Shown: positions 32,741 through 43,951, counted from the stretch's first letter. The stretch: DNA of 64,000 nucleotides from Saccharomycopsis fibuligera x Saccharomycopsis cf. fibuligera (GCA_001936135.1 CP012811.1:2914001-2978000); one strand, 5' to 3'. Notes: generated by a model from the letters alone, not told the origin. Translations and numbers: made by a program.

Positions 32741-35700
32741 TGTCTTTTGCTCCACCGCCCCGTACTCACTCTCACATCCTTCATCAACATCAACAAAGTC
32801 AAACTCAGCATCCTCGCCAACCACAAGACAAAGCTTCTGCTCAGCCCACAGATTCCGTTTCTTATGATCCTGCTAGCTTTTTTGCTTCCTCCATATCAAC
32901 ATGCTACGACACCCTCGGCTGTCTCCCCGATGGCCGTCTCGGTGCCGCTTCCTGCTTATACAGCCAATTCATTTTTGTTGTTGGTGGCTTGCGTCAACAT
33001 CCATTCCCATTAGATATCATCTCATTTACCGCTATTGCGGAGCAGTTTCAGCGTTCGCCACAGTCCATTATTGCCAACCTTAGCATTGATATTCACCATT
33101 TAAATTTAATCGACAGACAGTGGTACAAGATTGATGCGGCTGAACAAGGCGAACTGCCCACCGTTGCTGCTCCAGGGGCAAAAAACTTACATACCACAAT
33201 CAGCAACAATATCACCAAGAGCCCCGAAAGTACCAAAAGTACCAGAAGCTACATCAGTGACAATAGCAATAGCCACGGACCACTTCCGCGGTTTTTCCAC
33301 TCTATAATTACCATCAAACACAAGCTATACTTATATGGCGGGATTGCTGTTATCAATGGCAGCTTAGCCGTGCTAGATGATTTGTGGGAATTCGATCTCA
33401 TTGACCATCATTGGTCCTATTTGAATAACATTGGCCATGCCAGATTCGCTGCTACTTTGAATATCATACATGATACAAGCAGTCTTTTCCCGTCCGATGA
33501 AACTGCTCCAATTGCTTGTCATTTGGCGAACCAAGATTCTATTGTAATTAGTGGCGGAGCCAACGCAAACGATGATGCTACCAGCTCTATTCTTATATTC
33601 AGCTTGGCCACCAATCAATTGGTCAACAATACGAACAGCTTGCAAACTTCCAGTGATGTTGATGTCCATAATGGTAAGTCATTTGTCATTGCTTACCCAT
33701 TCCATCGCACATCCACTTCCAATGATGCTTTGATGTGCTTCAGCAGCAGCAAAGATAATGCCACTGTTCTTAAAACTTACTCAAAATACAATAAAACATT
33801 CACCAACACCATTATTTTTCACCCTGCTGGCGATACCACTAATTGCCCAGTCAAAGAGTTGCACTTTGTTCAGGGTTTCATGGTAGATAATATCAATATG
33901 GTCGTCATGGGATGGAAGCAACGCAATGTTATTGAAACGTATTTGTTTAATCTTCCCTCACTAAAATGGTCACTGCTTGATAATAGCTGCTTTGCCCATC
34001 CTACAAACTTTCATTTGATTAATGCTGGTTTTCTTTGGAAACATCATGGGAAGTTGATACTTTTGGGAGCTAACGATACCGTTTCATTACTGGATGAGCT
34101 GCTGAAGAAGCAGAAACAGAAGAAACATACCAACAATAACCATCCAATCGGCCCCCTTATTCAAAATTTTCGCAAAATCATTGTCTTTGATTTATCTTTC
34201 CTGAATATTTTAAAATTTGGGGTTACCGATGACGCATTGCTTAAAAATAGCTCAAATTTCAAGTTTTTTAGGCAACTCTATAAGAATGAGATTATAAAGT
34301 CTATACAGTTATCTGATGATGAAAGCGACGAACCAACAGCAGCGGCAGCGGCTCCCAGAGCATCAAACAATATTTATTCCTATGAAGACTTGGCAACTGA
34401 AAATTATCCAGGCTTTAATGAGCCTAATTCAAATGCAGCTTCTGGCGTACTTCCTGTCGACAAAGAATCTAGTGCCAGTAAAAACAAAAGTAACAACACT
34501 AGAGCACAATTTCAGAAAAATATTGATTTTGAAAGTTATGTAAACTACTTGGTGCCAAATGCAAATTTGAATTTAAATTCCAATTCTGTGAATTTTTATA
34601 ACAACTCTGCAGTGGCATTGGGAAGAAATTTTTATCAACGGTACTTGCTGCATCATAACAACTCACTTGCTGATTTTCAAATAGTGGGCACCGATGAAAA
34701 ATTTCAACCCGTCCCATTAAATCTTTTGATCAAGCGCTGGGGACCTTATTTTTGCTACATTCTCGCAGTGGCATACTTAAAAAACTTACAAGCCTTGAGT
34801 AAAAAACTTGATCAAAATATCGACAATTCTAACGAAGCGATTAGAGAAGTAGCAGCAGCAGCGGCAGATATTAATTATTCACAAATTTCTGCTTCTACCC
34901 CTAACTCTAACAAAAGACACTTGAGTAGCGTTGGTGGATTATGCTTCAATTTACCGGACCACAGACAGAGCATTGCTCTGAGCCATTCCAGCAACGTGCC
35001 TAGCGATTTAAACGAAGACGAGACTTTGATTGATGAGAAAATATTTAAAAGTTTTAAAAGCCCGCTAAGTTTCGCTTTGAATTCAAAGAAAGCAGGAATA
35101 TCTCTAGCTGAGGCTCACAGCAACCAGTCCAAAAGCTTGCATATAAGACATAATAGCAATGGTAGCTACCCATTATTCAAAAATTCGGTTGTTAGTGGGT
35201 ACATGCACCCAATTACTACGACTACTACTGCTACTACTACTAGCAGCTCACCTAACACAAATTCCACTGCCAGTGTAAATAGTAGTGGTAAAATCATTTT
35301 CAACTCTCCATTTGAAAACAATAAAAAAATTACGATTACTTCCCCTGGACCATTTTCGTCATCTGCAAATCAAAACCAGCACCAGCTAAGCCATCAACAT
35401 CACAACCACCACCACCATCAGCAAAACATCAGTCCCAGTTTAACTGATGCATTGAACAATTACTCTGAGTTTATCAATCTTCCATCATCTAGAAAAAATT
35501 CCGTTATTTCAAACCCAAGCAGCTTTACTTCGAACAATTCTGATCGCCTTTCTATAAATAATCCATCAGCAAGCAAATTAATGCTCAACAAGGCAGTATT
35601 GGCCTCAACAGCCTCTAGTAAAGAGAGACTGAGCATTACAAGCGACTCTTTGACTACAGGAGCTTCAGCAAACAGTGGTACAGCTACTAGTACTGGTACT

Positions 35701-38700
35701 TCTGCTACAGGCACAGCTACAGCCACTACAACTAATACTTCCCGAGGCAACAAAACAAGCAGCGCAGGTTTATCATCTATTCCCGAACAACCTCCAATGC
35801 CCGACTTTGCTCCACCTAGTTTGGAAAGTATCAACTCACTAGATTCTAGCGTTAGTCTGTTGAATTCTAGATCATCAGTTCCAACTAGTGATACGGACCG
35901 CACCAGTACTCACAACAGAAAGAAAGAGTCCATTTCAGCATATGGTAAATTTAAAGAAGAAGCAGAAAAACTCGATGCTGCTCAACAAAAAGAAGAAGCA
36001 AATAGGAAAGAAAGACGAGCAGCAGGAGAAAACGAAGCTGATGATCATAAAGGCTATGGTTGCCTTGAATCTTTCGATGCTGATCTAGATCTTACCTTTA
36101 AAGAAGTAAAGCTTTTCATGGGGGTGCTCGACGAGTACAAAAGATACCATGAAATCAATGATCCAATGACTCATAACATTGAACATAATGATAGTTCTGC
36201 TGTCAAAGGTGAAGATCAAAGTCAAAATGAAAGCAAAGATGGTGCGGATGGGGAAGGAGATAATGATGGCATTAGCAAAAGTTCAGCAAATAATTTGAAG
36301 AGCCATTATTTGCTTGAGCCACTTTTGGTCCCTAGAACATTATACATGCCATGCGATTCGCAAACCATTAAGGCGTTCACTGAATTTTTGTTAACAGGCC
36401 AATTAAATAATAAGATTACCATCAACCCAGTGCTTATTGAGTTATACTTAATCTCCAAATTTTATGAGGTTCCGCTATTGTATAATTTATGCTCTGAGGT
36501 ATTGTATGCGGCAATTGGTAAGAAGGAGAATTTTGTGATGAATTATTTGAGCTTTTTAGAATTCGAACTAGGCGAAATGATTACTAAATCTGAACAACAG
36601 AAAGTAGAAATTGAAGCAGCTTTAAATTTTGCTAATGACAATGGAAATTCTGATGAAGTACAAGGCAAGCTCAAATTGCTGGAAATTAACAATGAAGTTG
36701 CGGAGTTGCATCGATTAAAAAAAGGTTTGCAAAGCGAGTTTAGTGTATTCACCACTTTCATGAAAAATATTGACTACAGTGGCAACTACATGTTGTACGT
36801 TATGAAGACAATTGCTGATTACAACCTTAAGCTACGAAAGAATGGAAAAAATGCTGCTAGTAAAAAAGACCTCGACAATGCCAATGATGATGTGTTTGAC
36901 TCTGATGATGATTTAGACGACGATGGGTACGAAACCGATGAAATGGATGATTTGATTAATGGGCTCTTATTTGATCAAAAAATGCCGATGAATTTAGGAG
37001 ATATTTCAGGAAACCTCGATACGAAGATTTTTCCTAAGGAACGAAGAGCAAGTTTTGTGAAAATTGAAGATCTCATAAATAGCCCCAATCCGCCTTCGGA
37101 TGACTTGATCTCTTTGATCTATCAAGCGGCAACAAGCGCAATGGATAACCGATTGACGTTGAGATCATTGTATTTGCTAATGACAATCAAACTGCTTAAT
37201 GATTTTGGAAAGCCGATTGAGGCCAAAATCAAAAATGACTTGGCAAAAGAAGTTGAAAAAGAAGAGCGTGAAGCCAAAAGAGAAAGAGCCGTGCAGAAAA
37301 AATTGGAAAAACAGCAGAGGTTGGAACAGGATAGTTTAAAAAGACAACAAAGGCTTGAGTTTCTTGAAAGAGAAAGATGGCAGGTGGAAAGAGAACGTTT
37401 TAAAGAAGAGCAACGGTTGAAAAAAGAACGACTCCGGAAATTATTTCACGAGCAGAAACAGAATACAGAAGCTGAAAAGGCATCTCAAGAACTACAAAAG
37501 GGTGGTTCGCCTTCGAGTATTATCTCAAGTGATTCACTGGATGAAAAGATCTCAACAGGTGCCAATAAATTGAAAAAAAGTTACAAAGCGCAGCTATCTA
37601 GTGCCTCGAAGGGCTCATTAGCCTCCAGCCCGGAGCAGCAAATGCTGAAAGTCAATACAGTTGACCAAGATGATAGCATATCAGTGCATAGCGCTGCACA
37701 AATACGACCGGTTGAATCTATTGGGTCTCTCTCGTCAACTAGCTCAAGCCACAAAGGCAGCAGTGGTGGAATTCCCAAGGTGACCGTGCCAGCAACTAAA
37801 GTGCCAGCAAAATCTATTCCAAGCGGAGCAGCTACGTCATTACCAGCCGATGCCGGAACTATACCCGAAATACCACCAGCAGCAACAACAAAACATTCTC
37901 ATTTTGGGATCAAGCGGCGCCCACGCCTTCATACTAGAAGAAGTTTGAGCAATTTCGGCGACAAAAATAAAGCACATCAATCAGTTGAGACGGGAAAGAG
38001 CAATGCTGAAATTGATAATAATGATAAAAGCAATAAGAACAATAATCAGCAGCATCAGCAAACTCATCCGCATGGCAAGTTTTTCAAGCTCCGCAATTTC
38101 GGGCACTCGCACTCGCACTCGCGCTCACCAAGGGATAGTGTGATTTCTGAAGAGGAGGTCAATTTGAATAACGGTGATTATACTACAGACAGTAGCAATA
38201 TCAACAACAGTGTTTTTGCTAGCCCATACAATTTGTCCAAGGGGTCGCTTCAGTTTTCAGGAGCTGGGGCTGGTGCTGATAACACTATGCCAAATTCGGA
38301 CCGGCTGAGCTTCATCAATAGCTATTCTAGTTTGGACCAACCACCACAATATCAGCTGCGGTCACAATATCTTAATGCCCCTGATGGCGCCAATATACCA
38401 CTGCATTTAGCCAACATGCATGTTCCGGAACCCTATGGGGCAGCACAGTCACGCAATCCAACATTCTTAGGCGCAGCTATGGACGCTAGAGCAGATAGCA
38501 ATAGAAGAAAAGGTGGCGGTTTTACTACTGCTGATAGTAGTAGTGTTAGGTTACCTTCTACTACCGGAAGCGACAACGAAAGTGCTGTATATGGCCGACC
38601 AGTTGATTTGTTAGAGAAAGCTAAAGCCGGTAATAGTTTGACAGGTAGGTTGCAGCAAAATATTAGCGATGCGCCAAGAGACGCGGCTGCTAGAGCAGGA

Positions 38701-38808
38701 AGTCGATATGGCGGGGTGCCGTTGAGTGAAACATCTTCAATTAGTTCAACGAGTAGACCAAAGAAACACGAGAAGAAGGATGAAAAGTTTAGGTTGTTTC
38801 ATCATTAG
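32740..38808 (+). CDS. MDS3: Mds3/Pmd1-like kelch-repeat regulator
   Basis: A 2022-residue protein, longer than S. cerevisiae Mds3 (1487) and Pmd1 (1753). The N-terminal kelch-like region (about 45-480) begins CYDTLGCLPDGRLGAASC, the hallmark start of this family, with beta-propeller blades such as FIFVVGG and LYLYGGIAV. A long disordered Ser/Thr/Asn part follows. A BTB/POZ-like segment (about 1190-1265, PRTLYMPCDSQTIKAFTEFL to LYNLCSEVLYAAIGKKE) precedes an acidic stretch and a strongly charged coiled coil (about 1490-1585). The tail is disordered and ends in basic KKHEKKDEKF. Mds3 and Pmd1 repress early meiotic genes in S. cerevisiae; Mds3 supports pH response and morphogenesis in Candida. 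The ATG overlaps the stop of an upstream ORF. Confidence 0.9.
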   Translation: MSFAPPPRTHSHILHQHQQSQTQHPRQPQDKASAQPTDSVSYDPASFFASSISTCYDTLGCLPDGRLGAASCLYSQFIFVVGGLRQHPFPLDIISFTAIAEQFQRSPQSIIANLSIDIHHLNLIDRQWYKIDAAEQGELPTVAAPGAKNLHTTISNNITKSPESTKSTRSYISDNSNSHGPLPRFFHSIITIKHKLYLYGGIAVINGSLAVLDDLWEFDLIDHHWSYLNNIGHARFAATLNIIHDTSSLFPSDETAPIACHLANQDSIVISGGANANDDATSSILIFSLATNQLVNNTNSLQTSSDVDVHNGKSFVIAYPFHRTSTSNDALMCFSSSKDNATVLKTYSKYNKTFTNTIIFHPAGDTTNCPVKELHFVQGFMVDNINMVVMGWKQRNVIETYLFNLPSLKWSLLDNSCFAHPTNFHLINAGFLWKHHGKLILLGANDTVSLLDELLKKQKQKKHTNNNHPIGPLIQNFRKIIVFDLSFLNILKFGVTDDALLKNSSNFKFFRQLYKNEIIKSIQLSDDESDEPTAAAAAPRASNNIYSYEDLATENYPGFNEPNSNAASGVLPVDKESSASKNKSNNTRAQFQKNIDFESYVNYLVPNANLNLNSNSVNFYNNSAVALGRNFYQRYLLHHNNSLADFQIVGTDEKFQPVPLNLLIKRWGPYFCYILAVAYLKNLQALSKKLDQNIDNSNEAIREVAAAAADINYSQISASTPNSNKRHLSSVGGLCFNLPDHRQSIALSHSSNVPSDLNEDETLIDEKIFKSFKSPLSFALNSKKAGISLAEAHSNQSKSLHIRHNSNGSYPLFKNSVVSGYMHPITTTTTATTTSSSPNTNSTASVNSSGKIIFNSPFENNKKITITSPGPFSSSANQNQHQLSHQHHNHHHHQQNISPSLTDALNNYSEFINLPSSRKNSVISNPSSFTSNNSDRLSINNPSASKLMLNKAVLASTASSKERLSITSDSLTTGASANSGTATSTGTSATGTATATTTNTSRGNKTSSAGLSSIPEQPPMPDFAPPSLESINSLDSSVSLLNSRSSVPTSDTDRTSTHNRKKESISAYGKFKEEAEKLDAAQQKEEANRKERRAAGENEADDHKGYGCLESFDADLDLTFKEVKLFMGVLDEYKRYHEINDPMTHNIEHNDSSAVKGEDQSQNESKDGADGEGDNDGISKSSANNLKSHYLLEPLLVPRTLYMPCDSQTIKAFTEFLLTGQLNNKITINPVLIELYLISKFYEVPLLYNLCSEVLYAAIGKKENFVMNYLSFLEFELGEMITKSEQQKVEIEAALNFANDNGNSDEVQGKLKLLEINNEVAELHRLKKGLQSEFSVFTTFMKNIDYSGNYMLYVMKTIADYNLKLRKNGKNAASKKDLDNANDDVFDSDDDLDDDGYETDEMDDLINGLLFDQKMPMNLGDISGNLDTKIFPKERRASFVKIEDLINSPNPPSDDLISLIYQAATSAMDNRLTLRSLYLLMTIKLLNDFGKPIEAKIKNDLAKEVEKEEREAKRERAVQKKLEKQQRLEQDSLKRQQRLEFLERERWQVERERFKEEQRLKKERLRKLFHEQKQNTEAEKASQELQKGGSPSSIISSDSLDEKISTGANKLKKSYKAQLSSASKGSLASSPEQQMLKVNTVDQDDSISVHSAAQIRPVESIGSLSSTSSSHKGSSGGIPKVTVPATKVPAKSIPSGAATSLPADAGTIPEIPPAATTKHSHFGIKRRPRLHTRRSLSNFGDKNKAHQSVETGKSNAEIDNNDKSNKNNNQQHQQTHPHGKFFKLRNFGHSHSHSRSPRDSVISEEEVNLNNGDYTTDSSNINNSVFASPYNLSKGSLQFSGAGAGADNTMPNSDRLSFINSYSSLDQPPQYQLRSQYLNAPDGANIPLHLANMHVPEPYGAAQSRNPTFLGAAMDARADSNRRKGGGFTTADSSSVRLPSTTGSDNESAVYGRPVDLLEKAKAGNSLTGRLQQNISDAPRDAAARAGSRYGGVPLSETSSISSTSRPKKHEKKDEKFRLFHH

Positions 38809-40323
38809 GGTTTTTTATTATTATTATTATTATTTTTTTTTTGTTTTTGTTTTTGTTTTTGTTATTCCCGTGTTTTGGCCATAGGCGTGCTACATTTTTA
38901 CCTATTTTATTCATTCAAAAAGCTTTTTTTTTTATTTTTTTTTTCTATCTCTGATGCGTTATTTACTTTCTTGCTGGACTTTTATATTCTTTTAAATCGG
39001 TTTTCTATATTATTTTGCTTAGATTTGTATGTACGGGTGCTTAATGTCAATTTCTAAACGGGTTCTAGTATTCTGTATCTGAGCTTGAATATCTCCAGAG
39101 AAAGTCTTTATGGAACCAAATGCAGTTGTATTGTTGGACATACAGGCTATGTTTTTATGAGGTATTTAGCACCAACGGACTATATAAAGTTGCACAAGAT
39201 GCATTCATTGGGAATATTTCACTGCGATATTAAGTTGCGAAAACGGCAATAAAAGCTCTGCGCTTTGTCAATAATATCATGTGATCTTGAAAAAAACTAG
39301 AAGTGAAGTCGAATAACCAAAACCGAAAGATTATCAGATACTCAACTCGATCAAAGACATTATCTTTTTAGAGATTTTTTTTTTTTTTTTTTTTTTTTTT
39401 TGAAAGAAATTTGTCGACCTGAGGGACATAACATGTTTTATTACTTCAGCTTTGGTAATGATGGAGTTGAATCATCGTTAGAAAAATTAGCTAAGCCAAA
39501 AAGGAATACAATTGGCGAATTTTGAGGAAGTCGAAAGTTGCATATTAGAGCTCCAGAAGCAGTAATGACAACAACGCTAATAACTCCCGATTAAGGGGAA
39601 ATGTATGACAGATACAGATAGCTGCTGTTCACGAAGTAGACAAAGAGGGGGTGCCTAACCCCAACGCAAGCAACTGGCTGGTTTGTTTACTTTATGCCGC
39701 AAAAGGGCTCCTGGTGTGCAAGATCACGCATGCATGCACATGAATGTATCGGTGGTACCCTACCCAAATTATTTGCACAGCCACCGGGCAACGCGCTTTG
39801 CTACGCAGAGGGTTTGCGGTGCCATGCAGCATAGCCGCCGAGAACCGTGAATAAGTATTACGGTATTGCCTCAAGACAGACAAGCAAGTTATAGCTGAAT
39901 GGTCAGTCGGAAGACGTAAGATTCTTTACAAATATATGGCAGCCGCTTCAGGTGAAGAAGTGAGCCCGCCGGGGCCGGTGTTTGAGTCGGGAGAGCCGGT
40001 GCAGAATGATTCAGGCGCAACCGCTTCGAGCAACTGGGCCTCATCACAAGGAGCTGTAAGCTGTGCTGGTGCTTTGGGATTAAGTATTGACAAGAAATCA
40101 GCCAAGCAGTGGCAGTGTGTGCTAAAGCCTACCTATGGGCTGTAGCAATGGCATAGCGTAGGATAGTTAATGTGTGTATAAGTATGTGTGGAACAGCACT
40201 GTGGATAGTGTAAGCGATGTTATTTAAGCAAGGCGCTGCTACGGATGCTGAGAGAGCGCTGGTATATTAATAGCAGCAGACACTGCCCATTTCCAGCAGC
40301 GTTAAAGATTGTATACAACATCT

Positions 40324-40346
40324 TGTATTGTATTGTATTGTATTGT
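40324..40346. repeat. TATTG pentanucleotide repeat
   Basis: About four to five consecutive TATTG units inside the ATG-free region upstream of the FLC-type gene. Confidence 0.8.
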
Positions 40347-40753
40347 TGAGAAGGACCGCAGTGCAAAACGACAGTGGTGGCCGTGAACCAGTGTTGACAA
40401 GAGAAATTGTCAATTGATTCGTCCAAGACAACTATCGCTCACTCACTCACTCACTAACTCCAAGAATCGCTTTTTCCCCAGGAGACGCCGTGTGCACCCG
40501 TCCACCAAACAGTACTTTTCTCTTCTTCTTCTTCTTCTTCTTCCTCCTCTTCGTCCTCGTCTTCTGCGCTTAACGCTACCGCAGCCAGGTGTCAAGTAAA
40601 GTTCGTTTTTTCTTTTTTATTTTTTTTTTTTTTTTTTTGCTTCCCGTGTTCCTTCCTTCACCTTTGTTTTCTTTTTGTTTTCTTTTGTTTTCAGCAAACC
40701 AAAACCAAATCAAACCAAAATATTCAATTCAAGATAGAATCATCCATTGCAAG

Positions 40754-40755
<2 letters not shown>

Positions 40756-40810
<55 letters not shown>

Positions 40811-40811
40811 C
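40756..40811. repeat. Compound (CA)18(TA)9 microsatellite
   Basis: An AC/CA run from about 40756 to 40792 continues directly into a TA run to 40811, followed by CATACACACA. It ends 88 bases before the FLC-type ATG, so it is probably in the leader and prone to length change. Confidence 0.9.
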
Positions 40812-40899
40812 ATACACACACTACTCCCATACAATACAAGCATTTCTTAGAAAAAAGATAGCCAATATACGGCTTCCATAATACATACAGACACACAAC

Positions 40900-43467
40900 A
40901 TGATATTTAGGAAACTTCTATTTCTCTTTACCTTCATCTTCAACCTCCAGCTAGCCTCTGCCGAGCGCTACATAGAAACATCCTCGTTGTTAACATGTAT
41001 GCAAAACTCCCAGCTTACCGCATCATACTTCAACGTTGTCTACACTCCAAATGACACCAAGGTCTACTTTGACATCAGTGCCATCTCCACTTTGTCCGGC
41101 TACATCCGCGCCCACATGGAAGTCATTGTTTATGGTCTCACGGTGGTGGAAAAAAACTTGTCCATGTGCGACTTGGGCTACAAGAACTTGTGTCCCATTA
41201 GCGCTGGTCGTATTGACGTTGATTCCAATTACGAAGTTAGTAGCAGCTATACAAAACAAATCCCCGCCATTGCTTTCACCGTCCCCGACTTGGATGCTAA
41301 AGTCAAAGTCACCGTTTATAACAACGACACCACCAATAATACCGCAGTGGCGTGTGTCGAAGCATTATTAACTAATGGGAAAACAGTGCAAACCAAATAT
41401 GCGTCGTGGCCCATTGCTGCAATCTCGGGGCTTGGGTTGATCACATCCGGGGTGATTTCCGTTACTGGCCATTCCAATACAGCGGCCCACATTGCCTCCA
41501 ATTCGTTATCATTGTTCGTTTATTTCCAAAACTTGGCAATTACTTCGATGATGGCCGTCGATAGAGTGCCTCCGATTGCCGCTGCTTGGTGCCAAAACTT
41601 CCAGTGGTCTATGGGAATTATTCATTTGAAATTCTTAACTAAAATTGCTAATTGGTATGTGCAGGCAACTGGAGGAACATCGACTTCGGTGCTTAGCAAC
41701 AAGAAAGTTTTATCTATTTCTGTACAAAAAAAATTGATCAAAAGATCAGGCTATCAAACATTAAAGTACTTGAGCGATTTGTATGAGCGTGCACAAAATA
41801 ACAACTACTTGTTGGTGACTCCAAAATACCAGGCTAGACACCGTTATAATCCTAATGATCATGTTTATATTGCTAAAAGAGCAACTACCGCTGCAGACAC
41901 CTTGGAAGACAGCAGTCTTTATAATACTGATGAAACAAATACCACCGCCTTAACTTCCAAGATTTTGGTTTTGCGCGGTATTCAAAGAGTTGCTTATTTG
42001 GCCAGTATTGAGATTACCTCATTGTTTTTCACCGGTATGGTATTTACGATTTTCTTCGCCTTTGTGCTTGTTGTATGTCTTTCAATTTTCAAAGCTATTA
42101 TCGAGTTGCTTATTCGTGCCAACGTTATCAAAGATGTCAAATTCTCAGAATATCGTGGCCAATGGCGTAATATTATTAAGGGTGCACTCTACCGTTTGTT
42201 TTTGATTGGTTTACCGCAGATTGTTGTTTTATGTTTGTGGGAGCTAACTGAGCGCGATAGTGTTGCTTGTGTGGTGATGGCCATTGTGCTACTCATTATT
42301 GTTCTTGGTATACTTGTACAAGCTTCCATTAAATTGGTACTTATTGGTCGTGAATCAGTGAGACTATACAAGAATCCAGCATACAGTCTTTATGGCGACA
42401 CCAAGATTTTGAACAAGTATGGATTTTTGTACGTGCAGTATAGCGCTGGATGTTACTATTGGATTGCTGTTTCATTGAGTTACATTATTCTCAGATCATT
42501 AATTATTGCAGTATTGCAACATGCTGGTAAAGTGCAGGCAGTAATTATCTTTGTGTTTGAGTTAGTATATTTCATTGCTCTTTGTTGCGTCAGGCCATAC
42601 ATGGACCGTCGTACCAATATTTTCAACATTTTAATTCACTTGGTGAATTTGATCAATGCTGTATTCTTTTTGATTTTCAGTAATTTATTTGGCCAGAAAG
42701 ATGTTGTTAGCTCTATTTCTGGAGTGGTATTATTTGTGCTTAATGCGATTTTCTCATTGATTTTGTTAATTTTCACCATTGTTACTTGTGTGATGGCTAT
42801 TCTTTACAAAAATCCAGACACCAAGTACACTCCAGTGAATGATGATAGAGTCTGTTTTATCAAAAGAGCTGATGGTGATGAAAAATTAAGAGGTGGCACT
42901 GAATTGGGTGAATTAGGTAGCACTGCTTTGCGAGGTCATGAAGATTTGGATTTGATGCAAACTTTAAGCCATCAGCATGCTAATAGTGGTACTTATGGGC
43001 CTTCGCTTGGTAAAAACAACGGTTTTGAAGATGATGATTATGATATTGATGATAAATTTCCTTCTTCAAGGTTACCAACTGGTGCAGGCGCTGCAGGTGC
43101 AGGAGCCGCTGGCGCCGGTGCAGGTGCTGGTATGATGGGTACTAGTACTACTGGGGGAAGCAATAGAAACCGCAGCGACTCGCTTAATGAGGGCCATGTG
43201 GTACAGCCAGGTTCTCTAATTTACAATAATCATGGAAGCGGTCTAAGTTCAGGGTCGTTGGGTGCAGTCAGCAAACCAAGCAACGTTTATGGCGATGTGA
43301 ATACGGGTTACAAAGGTATGTCAGATACAACTGGCACAGGAACGGGCAGTAGTAATACTCTTGGGCCAAATCAGTATTCAAATTATGGAGGGTCCAGTAA
43401 TATGTATCCATATGATATGTCTGGATCTAGTACAAATTTGGCTCATAATCCTTATGGAAGATATTAA
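40900..43467 (+). CDS. FLC/TRP-like polytopic membrane protein with ML-like domain
   Basis: An 855-residue protein of the fungal Flc family. Residues 1-21 are a signal peptide ending ASA. The luminal ML-like lipid-binding domain (about 22-165) has paired cysteines (for example C34, and the CDLGYKNLC segment). A block of about nine to ten transmembrane segments (about 170-645) forms the TRP-like domain, ending with the family mark KNPDTKYTPVNDDR. The cytosolic tail is disordered, with a Gly/Ala run near 730. Flc proteins of S. cerevisiae act in ER FAD import or calcium homeostasis and cell-wall integrity. FLC1, FLC2 and FLC3 cannot be told apart here. I found no in-frame CTG codon in this gene despite its high Leu content. 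Confidence 0.92.
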   Translation: MIFRKLLFLFTFIFNLQLASAERYIETSSLLTCMQNSQLTASYFNVVYTPNDTKVYFDISAISTLSGYIRAHMEVIVYGLTVVEKNLSMCDLGYKNLCPISAGRIDVDSNYEVSSSYTKQIPAIAFTVPDLDAKVKVTVYNNDTTNNTAVACVEALLTNGKTVQTKYASWPIAAISGLGLITSGVISVTGHSNTAAHIASNSLSLFVYFQNLAITSMMAVDRVPPIAAAWCQNFQWSMGIIHLKFLTKIANWYVQATGGTSTSVLSNKKVLSISVQKKLIKRSGYQTLKYLSDLYERAQNNNYLLVTPKYQARHRYNPNDHVYIAKRATTAADTLEDSSLYNTDETNTTALTSKILVLRGIQRVAYLASIEITSLFFTGMVFTIFFAFVLVVCLSIFKAIIELLIRANVIKDVKFSEYRGQWRNIIKGALYRLFLIGLPQIVVLCLWELTERDSVACVVMAIVLLIIVLGILVQASIKLVLIGRESVRLYKNPAYSLYGDTKILNKYGFLYVQYSAGCYYWIAVSLSYIILRSLIIAVLQHAGKVQAVIIFVFELVYFIALCCVRPYMDRRTNIFNILIHLVNLINAVFFLIFSNLFGQKDVVSSISGVVLFVLNAIFSLILLIFTIVTCVMAILYKNPDTKYTPVNDDRVCFIKRADGDEKLRGGTELGELGSTALRGHEDLDLMQTLSHQHANSGTYGPSLGKNNGFEDDDYDIDDKFPSSRLPTGAGAAGAGAAGAGAGAGMMGTSTTGGSNRNRSDSLNEGHVVQPGSLIYNNHGSGLSSGSLGAVSKPSNVYGDVNTGYKGMSDTTGTGTGSSNTLGPNQYSNYGGSSNMYPYDMSGSSTNLAHNPYGRY

Positions 43468-43919
43468 TGGAGCAAGTTGCTAAACGGAACTTGACCATCG
43501 AGCTTAATGCTGACAAACAAGAACATTTGAGCAAAACACAGTGCCCAGTTTTCGTTTCTACTGCGAATATCACCATTCTTGGTCGACAAATCTGCTATTA
43601 AAGATTTGAAAAATAATACACTATTCGGTCATAAACCTCTTTGGCACATGGATGGAGGGCCGATCAGCTATATTTTTCACAGTTATCATTGTTATTGTTT
43701 TCGCCGCCATCATTACCATAACCATCATCATCATTGCCAACACCACATTACCGTAATTAGCATTGCTAATAGTATCACCATACTATCATTTTTTCTATCA
43801 TTAAAAATTTTTTTTTTTTTTTTGTTACTGGTTTGCTTGAGTTTATCGTATTTTTTGTATTTTTTTTTTCTTTTCCTATATTTTTGTCGTGCTTTGATTA
43901 TTTGTCCTCCTTGGCGAGT

Positions 43920-43951
<32 letters not shown>

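Larger units (their letters stand above)
38809..40899. promoter_or_regulatory. 2.1-kb interval upstream of the FLC-type gene
   Basis: The left part is the MDS3 3' region with T-rich tracts, including about T23 near 39377. The middle (39600-40150) is GC-richer and contains a 69-codon frame (39936-40145) that I do not support. From 40248 to the FLC ATG there is no plus-strand ATG, while the minus strand has about ten, suggesting a leader of up to 650 bases. That part includes TATTG, ACTC, TTC, CA and TA repeats. Confidence 0.55.

Noticed and set aside
39277-39286. ATCATGTGAT as a centromere CDEI-like or Cbf1 site
   Set aside because: No CDEII/CDEIII-like arrangement follows, and point centromeres are restricted to some Saccharomycetaceae and close relatives.
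39890-40005. A-box-like TAGCTGAATGG followed by a B-box-like GTTTGAGTC
   Set aside because: The B-box departs from consensus, the T-stem does not pair, and no acceptor pairing is present, so it is not a tRNA or a tRNA-derived element on this evidence.
43579-43950. 123-codon frame with His-rich and Phe-rich runs
   Set aside because: The runs come from CAT-type and T-homopolymer simple sequence downstream of the FLC-type gene.
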